Positions 8,873 to 18,700 of a stretch of 55,446 bases of DNA are shown piece after piece. Positions within the stretch are counted from its first letter, which is position 1; each line of letters starts with the position of its first letter. The notes under the pieces were generated by a model that was not told the origin of the DNA, did not search any database, and worked only from the letters and a program-made list of their open reading frames with translations. Made by a program: the position numbers and the translations under genes. This stretch comes from an uncultured Muribaculaceae bacterium. GTDB lineage: Bacteria > Bacteroidota > Bacteroidia > Bacteroidales > Muribaculaceae. The stretch spans positions 1 to 55,446 of the forward strand of contig CAJTOZ010000019.1 of assembly GCA_910578095.1 (NCBI GenBank). The letters are read 5' to 3'.

Positions 8873-8892
8873 CAAATGGGAAAAATGCGTTG

Positions 8893-8900
8893 CAAAATTA
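8893..8900 (-). promoter_or_regulatory. -7 element of the polyprenyl synthase gene
   Basis: Minus-strand TAATTTTG matches TAnnTTTG and sits 20 bases before ATG 8872. Confidence 0.6.
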
Positions 8901-9035
8901 GTAAAACTATCGTAAAAATGCGGGCTCGGCACCGTGTTTTTTGCAAAAGCGGCAATTATTTGCGATATTTGCGATAATCTTATGCGCTTTTTCACGGCGC
9001 AAAAACAAAAATTTGCATAATAGACCAACTTTTCT

Positions 9036-9043
9036 TACCTTTG
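9036..9043 (+). promoter_or_regulatory. -7 element of the C69 peptidase gene
   Basis: TACCTTTG fits TAnnTTTG and ends 11 bases before ATG 9055, giving a very short leader. Confidence 0.65.
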
Positions 9044-9054
9044 TGACAAAATTT

Positions 9055-10704
9055 ATGAACAATCATCTCCATTTCATCAAGACCACACTGCTGTGTGCCG
9101 CGCTATCTTGCGGCGCCGAAGCCCTGGCCTGCACCAGTCTGATAGCTGCGAAAGGCGCTACCGACGACGGTTCCACCATGGTGACCTACGCCGCCGACAG
9201 CCACACGCTCTACGGCGAGCTATACCATCAGCCCGCCGCCGACCACGCACCCGGCACAATGCGCCCTGTCTACGACTGGGACAGCGGCGAATACCGCGGA
9301 GAGATCCCGGAAGCAGCACACACATACGCCACCATAGGCAACATGAACGAACATGGCCTCACCATAGCCGAAAGCACATGGGGTGGCCGGCACGAACTCG
9401 CCGGAAGCGGCCTGATAGATTACGGCTCGCTCATATATATCACGCTGCAGCGCGCACGCACCGCGCGTGAGGCCGTAGATGTGATGACAGGCCTGGTGCG
9501 CGACTATGGCTATGGCTCCGAAGGCGAATCCTTCTCAATAGCCGATCCCGAGGAAGTGTGGATCATGGAGCTCATAGGCAAAGGCAAGGCCGACAAGGGA
9601 GCCGTGTGGGTGGCACGACGCGTGCCCGACGGCCACATAAGCGGCCACGCCAACCATGCCCGCATACACACTTTCCCGCAAAATGAGCCCGCAACCACCA
9701 TCTTCTCGCCCGACGTCATCGACTTCGCGCGCAAACAGGGCTATTACAAAGGGAAGGACAAGGATTTCGACTTCTCGCGGGCATACGCCATCACTGATGT
9801 GGGCGCCACCCGCGGATGCGACGGCCGTGTGTGGAGCTACTTCCGCCGGTTTGCCAATCCCGCCGATTCGCTCGACAGCTATCTGCCGTGGGTGATGAAA
9901 GGCGAGGGAGAGGTGCTGCCCCTATGGATTAAACCCGAGAAGCAGCTGAGCGCCAACGACCTCAAATGGATGATGCGCGACCACTTCGAGGGTACACCCC
10001 TCGACATGACCACCGACATAGGAGCAGGCCCCTTCGACGTGCCCTACCGCTGGCGCCCCATGACATTCGAGGTAGACTCCGCCACCTACACCCACGAGCG
10101 TGCCATCGCCACACAGCAGACCGGATTCAGCTTCGTATCGTCGATGAACGCCGCACGCCCCGAGGCCATGCGCGGCATACTGTGGTTCGGTGTCGACGAC
10201 GCCAACACTTGCGTCTACATCCCTGTGTTCAACTCCACGCCGGAGCCTCCGCATGAACTCGCCCACGGCAACGGCGACATGCTGACCCTCTCGTGGGACG
10301 CCATGTTCTGGGTGAACAACTACGTGGCAAACCAGGCATACAACCGCTACTCGCAGATGATACCCGACATACGCCGCGTGCAGACCGCCTACGAAAAGAT
10401 GCTCGAAGAAGACACGGCACTGGCAGCCGAAGCTCTCGGCGGCATGACCTACGACGAAGCGCGCGACCGCCTGGCGGGATTCACAAATATGGCATCGGCC
10501 GCCGTCACCAAAGGCTACCGCGACCTCGGCGACTACCTGCTGGTGAAGTTCCTCGACGGCAACATAAAGAAAGAAACCGCCCCCGGCCACTTTGAGCGCA
10601 CCGCCACAGGCATGCCCGTGCAGCCGGTGTTCGGTGGCTACAACGACCGATATTTCCGCAGCATCGTCGATGAAACCGGCGACCGCTACCGTATAGACGA
10701 ATAG
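9055..10704 (+). CDS. Secreted C69-family dipeptidase
   Basis: A 549-residue C69 peptidase (PepD-like, Ntn-hydrolase fold). Residues 1-25 form a signal peptide, and Cys26 in LACTSLIAAKGATDDGS would become the N-terminal catalytic nucleophile after cleavage. Family features include YAADSHTLYG, TIGNMNEHGLTIAEST and PEEVWIMELIGKG. It probably cleaves dipeptides in the periplasm or outside the cell. I chose ATG 9055 rather than the frame opening at 8941 because of the signal peptide and the promoter at 9036-9043. A 12-bp hairpin follows the stop codon. Confidence 0.92.
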   Translation: MNNHLHFIKTTLLCAALSCGAEALACTSLIAAKGATDDGSTMVTYAADSHTLYGELYHQPAADHAPGTMRPVYDWDSGEYRGEIPEAAHTYATIGNMNEHGLTIAESTWGGRHELAGSGLIDYGSLIYITLQRARTAREAVDVMTGLVRDYGYGSEGESFSIADPEEVWIMELIGKGKADKGAVWVARRVPDGHISGHANHARIHTFPQNEPATTIFSPDVIDFARKQGYYKGKDKDFDFSRAYAITDVGATRGCDGRVWSYFRRFANPADSLDSYLPWVMKGEGEVLPLWIKPEKQLSANDLKWMMRDHFEGTPLDMTTDIGAGPFDVPYRWRPMTFEVDSATYTHERAIATQQTGFSFVSSMNAARPEAMRGILWFGVDDANTCVYIPVFNSTPEPPHELAHGNGDMLTLSWDAMFWVNNYVANQAYNRYSQMIPDIRRVQTAYEKMLEEDTALAAEALGGMTYDEARDRLAGFTNMASAAVTKGYRDLGDYLLVKFLDGNIKKETAPGHFERTATGMPVQPVFGGYNDRYFRSIVDETGDRYRIDE

Positions 10705-10710
10705 ACCGGC

Positions 10711-10748
10711 GGAGGGTGGCGGAACTACACACCGCCACCCTCCTGTCA
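10711..10748 (+). terminator. Hairpin after the C69 peptidase gene
   Basis: GGAGGGTGGCGG (10711-10722) pairs perfectly with CCGCCACCCTCC (10732-10743). The T-run after it is weak (TGTCATT), so termination may be incomplete. Confidence 0.55.
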
Positions 10749-10798
10749 TTAACCACATAACCAGGACGGCCACAAGGCCGCGCTACAAGTACAAAGGT

Positions 10799-12175
10799 AT
10801 GAAAAAGATTGTTACAGCCGCCCTCGCGATGGGCATCGCCATGACGGCAGCCGCAGAAGGCTATCAAGTCAACACCCTCAGCACCAAGCAGCTTGGAATG
10901 GGCCACACGGGTGTGGCCCTCAAGCTTGGCGCCGAAAGCATGCTCTTCAACCCCGCAGGCATGGCTTTTTCCGACAAGACCCTTGATGTTTCGGCATCCA
11001 TATCGGGCGTGGCTCCTTCGGCCACAGCCTATCTGCCCGATGGCACATCGTGGGACACACATGCTCCCGTGAGCACGCCCATAAACGCAGCAGCAGCATT
11101 CCGCATCTACGACAACCTGCAGGGCGGCGTAGCTTTCTACACCCCCTACGGCAGCGGCATCGAATGGCTCGACAACTGGCCCGGCGCCGTGCTCAACCAG
11201 CGCTGCACGCTGCGCGCCTTCACCCTGCAGCCCACTCTCAGCTGGCGTCCGTTGCCCGGCCTCAGCGTGGGCGTAGGCCTGATGATGACGTGGGGCAACG
11301 TCAACCTCGACAAGGGTCTCGTGAGCGCACAATCCATGGACGCTATGCTCAGCATACTCGATGCCACAGGCATGGGAGCAGCCATGGGCATTCCGACCGG
11401 CTACCGCTACGGCACCACCACTCCGGCATCCGTCAACCTCAAAGGCTCGGCCAAGCCCGCCTTCGGCGTAAACGTGGGCGTGATGTACGACATCACCCGT
11501 CAGCTCACCGTGGGCGTGAATTTCCGCTCCAAGATGAACATGACAGTGGATGCCGGCACTGCAACCATGCGCTACGCCGACGATCTCGCCGCCGCCGTGC
11601 TGCAGCCCACGCTCGACATCATCAACCAAGCTAATTTCAAGGCCACTATGCCTTGCCCGTATGTGCTGTCGTTCGGCTTCGGCTACAAGCCCACCGACCG
11701 CTGGACCGTGGCTCTGGACGGGCAGTTCACCGGCTGGAGCGCCTACAAATCGCTCGACGTGGAGTTCCTTGATGAGAAAGTGAGCAAATTCGACCAGCGG
11801 ATAGCAAAGAACTACACCAACTCCTGGACAGTGAAGGCCGGTGTGCAGTTTGCAGCCACCGAGCGCTTCGACGTACGCGCCGGCCTGATGGTGGACACCA
11901 CACCCGTGCCCTCCGACAACTACAACCCCGAGACACCCGGCACCACCAAAATCGACCCCTCCGTGGGTTTCTCGTTCCGCCCCGTCAAAGGTCTGAGCAT
12001 AGATTTCGCACTGATGTATGTGGCCGGCCTGAACGCCAATAACCGCAGCGTGACATACGCCGACCTGCTCGCCGCATCCAGGCCCGAGCTCGGCTTGCCC
12101 GTCATGCAGACATTCACCGCCGACTATCACATCCGCGCCTGGACACCGTCCATAGGCCTCAGCTACGCATTCTAA
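10799..12175 (+). CDS. FadL/OmpP1/TodX-family outer-membrane transport protein
   Basis: A 458-residue outer-membrane beta-barrel of the FadL family, which lets long-chain fatty acids or other hydrophobic compounds cross the outer membrane. Residues 1-19 form a signal peptide, followed by YQVNTLSTKQLGMGHTGVA and SMLFNPAGMAF, the conserved N-terminal hatch region. Alternating hydrophobic strands run to the C-terminal aromatic residue (GLSYAF), a signal for barrel assembly. No specific promoter was found; it lies 94 bases after the C69 gene across a hairpin with weak T-run and could be reached by read-through. Confidence 0.88.
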   Translation: MKKIVTAALAMGIAMTAAAEGYQVNTLSTKQLGMGHTGVALKLGAESMLFNPAGMAFSDKTLDVSASISGVAPSATAYLPDGTSWDTHAPVSTPINAAAAFRIYDNLQGGVAFYTPYGSGIEWLDNWPGAVLNQRCTLRAFTLQPTLSWRPLPGLSVGVGLMMTWGNVNLDKGLVSAQSMDAMLSILDATGMGAAMGIPTGYRYGTTTPASVNLKGSAKPAFGVNVGVMYDITRQLTVGVNFRSKMNMTVDAGTATMRYADDLAAAVLQPTLDIINQANFKATMPCPYVLSFGFGYKPTDRWTVALDGQFTGWSAYKSLDVEFLDEKVSKFDQRIAKNYTNSWTVKAGVQFAATERFDVRAGLMVDTTPVPSDNYNPETPGTTKIDPSVGFSFRPVKGLSIDFALMYVAGLNANNRSVTYADLLAASRPELGLPVMQTFTADYHIRAWTPSIGLSYAF

Positions 12176-12197
12176 GCCGCGCCGCCAATACCCACCA

Positions 12198-12228
12198 CTC
12201 CCGTCGCTCCCTGCGGCGGGAGTTTTTT
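12198..12228 (+). terminator. Terminator after the FadL-like gene
   Basis: CTCCCGTCGC (12198-12207) pairs with GCGGCGGGAG (12213-12222), with one wobble pair, followed directly by six T residues (12223-12228). Confidence 0.85.
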
Positions 12229-12251
12229 CATGCAGAATAAAAATTAATTCG

Positions 12252-12259
12252 TAACTTTG
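12252..12259 (+). promoter_or_regulatory. rsmA -7 element abutting the start codon
   Basis: TAACTTTG is a perfect -7 box, but only four bases (CGGC) separate it from ATG 12264. Transcription starting at the usual distance would give a leaderless or nearly leaderless mRNA. Confidence 0.65.
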
Positions 12260-12263
12260 CGGC

Positions 12264-13052
12264 ATGGCAAACGTACGACCCAAAAAAGCACTCGGACAGC
12301 ACTTCCTCACCGACCTCGGCGTGGCGGCGCGCATAGCATCCACGCTTGATGCCGCACCGGATATGCCCGTGCTGGAGATAGGCCCCGGCATGGGAGTGCT
12401 GACGCAGTTCATCCTCGACGCCGGACGCGATCTGCGCGTGGTGGAAATCGACACTGAAAGCGTCGAATATCTGCGCGACCACTTTCCCGCCCTCGCCGAC
12501 GGACGCATCATCGAGGGCGACTTTCTGCGTCTGCCTCTCGACACGCTGTTCGACGGGCATCCGTTTGCCCTCATCGGCAACTACCCCTACAACATCTCCT
12601 CCCAGATATTTTTCCACATGCTCGACTACCGCGACCATGTGCCCTACTGCTCGGGCATGCTGCAGCGCGAAGTGGCCGAGCGTCTGGCCGCCACGCCCGG
12701 CACAAAGGCCCGCGGCATCCTGAGCGTGCTGCTGCAGATGTGGTACGACGTGCGCTACCTCTTCACCGTGCCTCCGGGCGTTTTCAATCCGCCCCCGAAG
12801 GTGCATAGCGGCGTAGTGGAGCTGCGGCGCAACGGACGCGCGGACGCCGGATGCGACGAAGCACTGTTCAAGACCGTGGTAAAGACAACATTCGGACAGC
12901 GGCGCAAGACCATACGCAACAGTCTCCGCGGCCTCCTGCCGGCCGGAGCCACCATGCCCGACACCCCGCTCCTGGCCATGCGCCCCGAGCAGCTCAGTGT
13001 GGAGCAGTTCATCGAACTCACCCTCGAGGTGCAAAAACTGCGCGGAAAATGA
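12264..13052 (+). CDS. rsmA: 16S rRNA dimethyladenosine transferase (RsmA/KsgA)
   Basis: A 262-residue RsmA, which dimethylates the two adjacent adenosines in helix 45 of 16S rRNA late in 30S assembly. Visible motifs are KKALGQHFLTD at the N-terminus, the SAM site EIGPGMGVLT (about 36-45) and the catalytic NYPYNISSQI (about 109-118), a variant of NLPYNI. Length is normal. The stop overlaps the mgtE start by 4 bases (ATGA), implying coupled translation. The promoter lies almost on the start codon. Confidence 0.96.
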   Translation: MANVRPKKALGQHFLTDLGVAARIASTLDAAPDMPVLEIGPGMGVLTQFILDAGRDLRVVEIDTESVEYLRDHFPALADGRIIEGDFLRLPLDTLFDGHPFALIGNYPYNISSQIFFHMLDYRDHVPYCSGMLQREVAERLAATPGTKARGILSVLLQMWYDVRYLFTVPPGVFNPPPKVHSGVVELRRNGRADAGCDEALFKTVVKTTFGQRRKTIRNSLRGLLPAGATMPDTPLLAMRPEQLSVEQFIELTLEVQKLRGK

Positions 13053-14410
13053 AAGAATTCACTCCGGAATACATTGACACCATACGCGGCATCATAGGCG
13101 AGCACGACGACGAGCGTGCCCGCAAGGCTCTTGCCGACCTCCACCCGGCCGACATCGCCGAGCTATACCAGGATCTCGACCTCGAGGAAGCGGAATATCT
13201 GTACCAGCTGCTCGACGACGAGACCGCCGCCGAGGTGCTCATGGAGCTCGACAACGACGACCGTCACAAGATTCTCGAGGACATGCCGGCCGAAATGATC
13301 GCCAAGCAAATCGACCACCTCGACACCGACGACGCCGTGGACCTTATCCAGCAGCTCGACGAGGAGGACCGTGATGAAATCCTCTCACACATCGACGACG
13401 TGGAGCAGGCCGGCGACATCATCGACCTTCTCAAATACGACGAGGACACCGCCGGCGGCCTCATGGGCACAGAGATGCTCGTGGTCAACGAGAACCTCTC
13501 CATGCCCGAGTGCATCAAGGAGCTCCGCACCCAGGCCGAGGACATGGACGAGATCTACTACGTCTACGTAGTGGACAACGATTATAAGCTGCGCGGCGTG
13601 CTTCCGCTGAAGAAGCTGATCACACATCCCTCCGTGTCGAAAATCAAACATGTGATGGAAGTGGACCCCGCGTGCGTCAAAGACGACACACCTATCGACG
13701 AGGTGGCCCACGACTTCGAGAAATACGACCTTGTGGCAATGCCCGTTGTCGACAGCATAGGACGCCTGCTGGGACGCATCACCGTCGACGACATCATGGA
13801 CGAGGTGCGCGAGAGCAGCGAGCGAGACTATCAGCTGGCGAGCGGTCTCAGCAGCGATGTCGATGCCGACGACTCCATCTTCGCACAGACAAAGGCACGC
13901 ATACCCTGGCTCCTTATAGGCATAGCCTCGGGCATCCTCGCCTCCATCATCCTCAGCGGCTTTGAAGCGCAGCTGCAGGCTGTGACGGCTCTGGCACTCT
14001 TCATACCCATCATAGGAGGCACCGGGGGCAATGTGGGCGTGCAGGCTTCGGCCATTGTGGTGCAAGGCCTGGCCAACGGCTCGCTCGACATACGTGAATT
14101 CTCGCGACAGCTGGGCAAGGAATTTCTCATAGGTCTGCTCAACGCCAGCGTGATCACCTCGGTGATACTTGTCTACAATCTCATAGTGATGCCATCGCAG
14201 CTGGCCGTGACGCTCAGTGTGGCGGTGTCGCTGTTTGTGGTAGTGATGTTCGCCACCATACTCGGCACGGTGGTGCCGCTCACCCTTGAGAAGCTGCACA
14301 TAAATCCGGCCCTGGCCACCGGACCTTTCATCCAGATCAGCAACGACATCGTGGGGCTGCTCATCTATGTGGGCATCTCAACGTGGTTTCTGCACGTGTT
14401 CGGGCTATAG
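13049..14410 (+). CDS. mgtE: Magnesium transporter MgtE
   Basis: A 453-residue MgtE Mg2+ channel. The acidic N-terminal domain (about 1-130; LHPADIAELYQDL, EILSHIDDVEQAGDII) is followed by two CBS domains (about 135-255) and a C-terminal membrane domain with five hydrophobic segments. The pore helix region carries PIIGGTGGNVGVQASAIVVQ. In known MgtE proteins the cytosolic domains close the pore when Mg2+ is plentiful. The start at 13049 overlaps the rsmA stop. It ends 6 bases from the convergent xseA gene. Confidence 0.95.
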   Translation: MKEFTPEYIDTIRGIIGEHDDERARKALADLHPADIAELYQDLDLEEAEYLYQLLDDETAAEVLMELDNDDRHKILEDMPAEMIAKQIDHLDTDDAVDLIQQLDEEDRDEILSHIDDVEQAGDIIDLLKYDEDTAGGLMGTEMLVVNENLSMPECIKELRTQAEDMDEIYYVYVVDNDYKLRGVLPLKKLITHPSVSKIKHVMEVDPACVKDDTPIDEVAHDFEKYDLVAMPVVDSIGRLLGRITVDDIMDEVRESSERDYQLASGLSSDVDADDSIFAQTKARIPWLLIGIASGILASIILSGFEAQLQAVTALALFIPIIGGTGGNVGVQASAIVVQGLANGSLDIREFSRQLGKEFLIGLLNASVITSVILVYNLIVMPSQLAVTLSVAVSLFVVVMFATILGTVVPLTLEKLHINPALATGPFIQISNDIVGLLIYVGISTWFLHVFGL

Positions 14411-14416
14411 CCACTC

Positions 14417-15646
14417 TCAGCGCGGACGCTTCAGTTGCGCGCTCCCCTTTGCGAAAACAACATCCACCGTGGCCCCGGCAGGAATGCTTGCCGGGTCGGT
14501 GACGGCCACACCGTCGAGACGCACTATGCTGTAGCCGCGGCGTAGCGTGGCTTCCGGCGATACCGCCTCAAGCAACTCGCCTATGGCCGCAAGCCGTTGG
14601 CCACGACGCTGCAACACCCCCCGCACAAGAAGCGGAAGCTGGGCCGACTGCATGTCGAGAGCGGCGGCGGCACGCTGCACACGGCCCACCGCCAGCTGCG
14701 GCAGCAACCCAGCTATATAGTCGAGACGCCGCATGCCCGCGCCCACATGCGCCGCACTCAGGCGCACGGTGTCGGAAGCCAGGCGCCGAAGCAGTTCCAG
14801 TTCCTCGCGTCCGCGCTCCACAAGCCATTCTGCAGCCGCCGTAGGTGTCTTGACACTCAGCCACGCCACCGCATCGAGCACCGTGGTGTCGCGTTCGTGC
14901 CCCACCCCCACTATCACGGGCAGTGGAAACTGCGCCACATTGGCGGCCAGTTCGTAATCGTCGAGCGTGGCCAGATCGCTGGTGGCACCGCCGCCACGTA
15001 TTATCACCACAGCATCGAAATCGCCCTCGCGGGCAGCCACACGCTCCAGCGCCCCGATAATACTACGGGGCGCACGATCGCCCTGCATCACGGCTTCAAA
15101 CAGGCACGCGCTGAAACGCAGACGCGCTCCGTTGCGTGCAAGCTGATGCATGAAATCGCCATAGCCGGCGGCACCGGCAGCGCTCACCACCGCAATGCGC
15201 AGCACCGGACGCGGCACCGGCAGACTACGGTTCATATCGGCCACTCCTTCGGCGGCAAGGCGCGCCAGAATCTCCCGCCGGCGCCGGAGCAAGTCGCCCA
15301 GCGTGTATTCCGGATTTATATCAGTGATGACAGCGCGCAGCCCGTAGACGGCATGAAACGAAGCCGACACCCGCACCATCACCTTGATGCCGGTGCCTAT
15401 GCGCGCGCCGGTGGCGGCGAAAAACAAGGCATCGAGCCTTGCGAGATTCGAGGCCCATATGCTCGCGCCAAGGCGCGCCACCGTGGCCCCGGCAGCGTCT
15501 TTTTCAATGAGTTCCATGTACATGTGGCCGCCCGCGGTGCGCACGTCCACAGTCTCGGCCGTGATCCACACCGAGCGCAGTGCGGGAGCCGTGAGCGCGC
15601 CGGCGATGCGGCGGTTGAACTCGGCAAGGGAAATAGCTTGTTCCAT
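14417..15646 (-). CDS. xseA: Exodeoxyribonuclease VII large subunit
   Basis: A 409-residue XseA, the large subunit of exonuclease VII, which degrades single-stranded DNA from both ends. An N-terminal OB-fold (about 1-100; SVWITAETVDVRTAGGHMYM) precedes the catalytic domain with RGGGATSDL and GVGHERDTTVLD. The C-terminus contains LRRGYSIVR. The small subunit xseB is not visible in the window. I start at ATG 15646, four bases after a minus-strand TACTTTTG, because the 38 upstream residues do not resemble XseA. It is convergent with mgtE. Confidence 0.93.
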   Translation of the reverse strand: MEQAISLAEFNRRIAGALTAPALRSVWITAETVDVRTAGGHMYMELIEKDAAGATVARLGASIWASNLARLDALFFAATGARIGTGIKVMVRVSASFHAVYGLRAVITDINPEYTLGDLLRRRREILARLAAEGVADMNRSLPVPRPVLRIAVVSAAGAAGYGDFMHQLARNGARLRFSACLFEAVMQGDRAPRSIIGALERVAAREGDFDAVVIIRGGGATSDLATLDDYELAANVAQFPLPVIVGVGHERDTTVLDAVAWLSVKTPTAAAEWLVERGREELELLRRLASDTVRLSAAHVGAGMRRLDYIAGLLPQLAVGRVQRAAAALDMQSAQLPLLVRGVLQRRGQRLAAIGELLEAVSPEATLRRGYSIVRLDGVAVTDPASIPAGATVDVVFAKGSAQLKRPR

Positions 15647-15650
15647 GGTG

Positions 15651-15658
15651 CAAAAGTA
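15651..15658 (-). promoter_or_regulatory. xseA -7 element abutting the start codon
   Basis: Minus-strand TACTTTTG fits TAnnTTTG and is followed by CACC and then ATG, the same 4-base spacing as at rsmA. Confidence 0.55.
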
Positions 15659-15713
15659 CGGATAATCACAAAAACTCCCATCACGGCACACACCGAATAA
15701 ACATAAAAATACA

Positions 15714-15750
15714 TAAAAAAACACCGCGAAGGCCAGAACCTCCGCGGTGT
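15714..15750 (-). terminator. Terminator of the 1518-residue surface protein gene
   Basis: ACACCGCG (15721-15728) pairs with CGCGGTGT (15743-15750). On the minus strand the stem is followed by a T-run at 15720-15715. Confidence 0.8.
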
Positions 15751-15773
15751 CGCTATTCAAGAGTGCTTAGGTG

Positions 15774-18700
15774 TTACTTCACAGCAACTTTTACGGTCTT
15801 CTCGCCGGCCTTGACGATGTAGACACCGGTAGCTACGGCTACGGTCTCACGGGCGCCGGCCACGGCGGAGAATATGAGCTTGCCGTCGGTAGCGGCAATG
15901 GTGAGATGCTGACCCTCAGCGCCGGCCACGGTTATGGTGCCGCGGGCTGTGCTGATGCTCACGCCCGATGCCATTGCGTCGTTGATGCCGGAGAAGGTAA
16001 CATTGACAGCATTGGAGGGAGCGGAAGAGCCGGTAGTGTAGACAGTGACCACAACATAGCTGTGTGTGCCATCGGTGGCGTTGGTGTCGACAAATTCGGT
16101 TTCGCCGACAGGCTCGGCCGTGATCTTCACACCATCGCGGTATACATCATAGCCGATGATGCCGAGTTCGGCCGACGGGCCGCCTGCTGCAGCGAAGGTG
16201 AAGTCGTCGAGCATGAGCATGAACGAACCGGTAGCGCAGCTGCGCACGGCAAAGTGCTTGGCACCGGCGGGCACATCGAAGGTATATTTGGTCCATTCGC
16301 CGGGCACTGCGTCGACAGTGGCACCTACTTTGACAAAGTCGGCGGGATCAGTGCTGGAAGTGCTGTAGTACATCTCGATTGTCTCAGGATACTGGGCGCT
16401 GTAGCTGCGTGCCCAGAAGCTGATGGTCTGTGCATCGCCGGAAAGCAGGGGCGAGATAGCCCAGTCGTCGGTGGTCTCGTCGTCGAAGCGGAAGAGAGCA
16501 GCAAGATACTTGTCGCCGCTGTGTGCCTGGAACGACTGAGCGAATTGGCCCACCACGGTCTCGTTAGAGCTGTCGAAGATGAAGAAGGATGCGGCGGTTT
16601 CGCCGGGAGTGATGCCGGGGATATCGCTATCCTGGAATCCGCCCACGGCAGCACCGTCCTTGTCGACGAACGTCCAGCCAGCATATTCCATGGCCCATGC
16701 GGTGCCATCCTCGAAGTCCACTTCGGTGGGCTCTACGGGAGCGCTGGAGATGTCGGGTTCGCTCCATGTGAGCTTCACACCTGCAGCGGTCTGCTCGCCG
16801 GTGAGGTCGGTCACTTTGGGCAGGCTGCTCACCTTGGGAGCAACCTCGATGGTAGCGGAAGTGTTGTTGGCCTCATTTTCATCGGCAGCGTACTTGACTA
16901 CGGCGTGGAGCTCGACAGCTTCGGTGGCCACAGGGCTCATGGTGCAGTCGAATGCAACGGTGGTCTTGACGCCGGATGCGAGGGCATCGACTTTCTTGGT
17001 GTCGGCAAGGGTGCCGTCGGCATAGAGTTCCACGGTGAATTCACCGGCATCGAGCGTGCCGTTGTTGGCCACGATCACGTCGACAGTGTAGTCGGCGCCG
17101 CCCAAAACGGAGGCGGGAGCGTTGATGCTCTTGACAGCAAGGTCATTGCCCAGGAGGCTGCCCACCTTGATTCCGTCGAGCATGGTGTAGACATACTGCT
17201 TGGTAGTAGCCTGGAAGCGCACCTGGATGGTCTTGCCTGCATAGGCTACGAGAGAAGTGTTGACAAGCTGCCAGCCTTCGGCTTCGGCGATGTCCTTGAC
17301 TACGACGGGAGCGCCGAGAGCGGTCCAGTCGGCATCAGCGGGTTCCTTGACGTAAACCTGGATCTCGTTGATATCGGGAGACTCGCCAACGATATTGTAG
17401 GTGTAGAAGCTTACGCCGGGGTTGACAGCGCCTTCAAGGCTGATCTTGCCCGACATGAGGCCGGAGGTGCTGTCGAGGTACTGACCGTTCATGGCTGCGA
17501 AGCCGTTGTCGCCGTCGCAGGATGCGATGTCCTCAAACTTATCGTCGGTGAAGATGCTCCACGAACCGCTGTTGGCGGAGAAGCCGGTAGCCCACGCGTA
17601 GCTGAGAGTGCCATTTGCGAAGGATTCTTCAAAGTCGGTGTACGGAGCGCCTACGGGAGCGAAGGGACCTGCCGCACCGGCATTGCCACCGTCGGTCACT
17701 GCAAATACTGCGAACTGCACGAAGTCCTGCTCGCCTTCAGGCACAGCCTGGAAGGTATAGGTGGTTGCAGAAAGTTCTTCGGTGAAGGGCACCCACTGCT
17801 GGTTGCTGGACTTGCATACGAGGTACTTGACATAGGCGGGGTTCAGGCTGGCGCCATCGAAGGCAGTGTTCACTGCATCCCATGTGAGCGTCACCTTGCC
17901 GGTGTTGCCTTCCTCGACCATGGTTATGTTGGCGGGAGCGGCGGGTTTCTTGACGCCGATATAGGCGCTGGCGCTGATTTCCGGACCGGAACCGTCGGCG
18001 TTGGAAGCCACAACGGTGTAGGTGTAGGTGCCGGCTGCGGAGGGAGTATCCTCAAAGGTGAGGGTTGCACCTGCAGAGGGAGCGTCGAACGTCTTCACTA
18101 CAACGCCGTCGCGTGCCACTTCAACCTTGGAAATAGCGGAGAGTGCGTCGCCCTTCATGTCGAGGGTGGGAGCTTTGACTGTAACAGTAGCCTTGAGGGC
18201 ACCGTCGGCATCGGGAGTGATGGCGAGGTCGGTGGCAGCGGCAGGAACGGTAGCGGCCATGGGCGCGCTGATGGAGAGATTACGCACGTACAGATAGTAC
18301 ATGTCGGCATCGGATATGCCGTGCAGACCTATGTAGTAAGTGCCGTCGGCGGTAGGAACGATATAGTCGCCGAGTTCCACATATACACTGGAGCTGAGCA
18401 CCGTAGCGGGCACGAGGGTTTCGGTCATGCCGGCCGCGCTGGCCATTGTACCCCACTTGGCTTCGATGCGCTCGGGGAAGGATGTGCCGTTGCTGGAGGC
18501 TTCGAATGTCACCTTGTAGAGTTTTCCGGCCTCGAGTTTCACGCCGGGAGTGATGAGCCAGTCGTCCATATCCTTGGAGGAGTTGTAGATAGCTCTTGCA
18601 GCGCCGTTGTAGATCGACCATGTCTTGCCGTCGTTGTTGGCATCGATGATGGTGAAGCCATCAAGGTCGCTTGCCACGCCGAAGGCGTTGGTGTAGGGAG

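Noticed and set aside
10505..12580. A 691-codon minus-strand frame across the FadL-like and rsmA genes
   Set aside because: Shadow of well-supported + genes; Gly/His/Val-rich translation with no recognisable motif.
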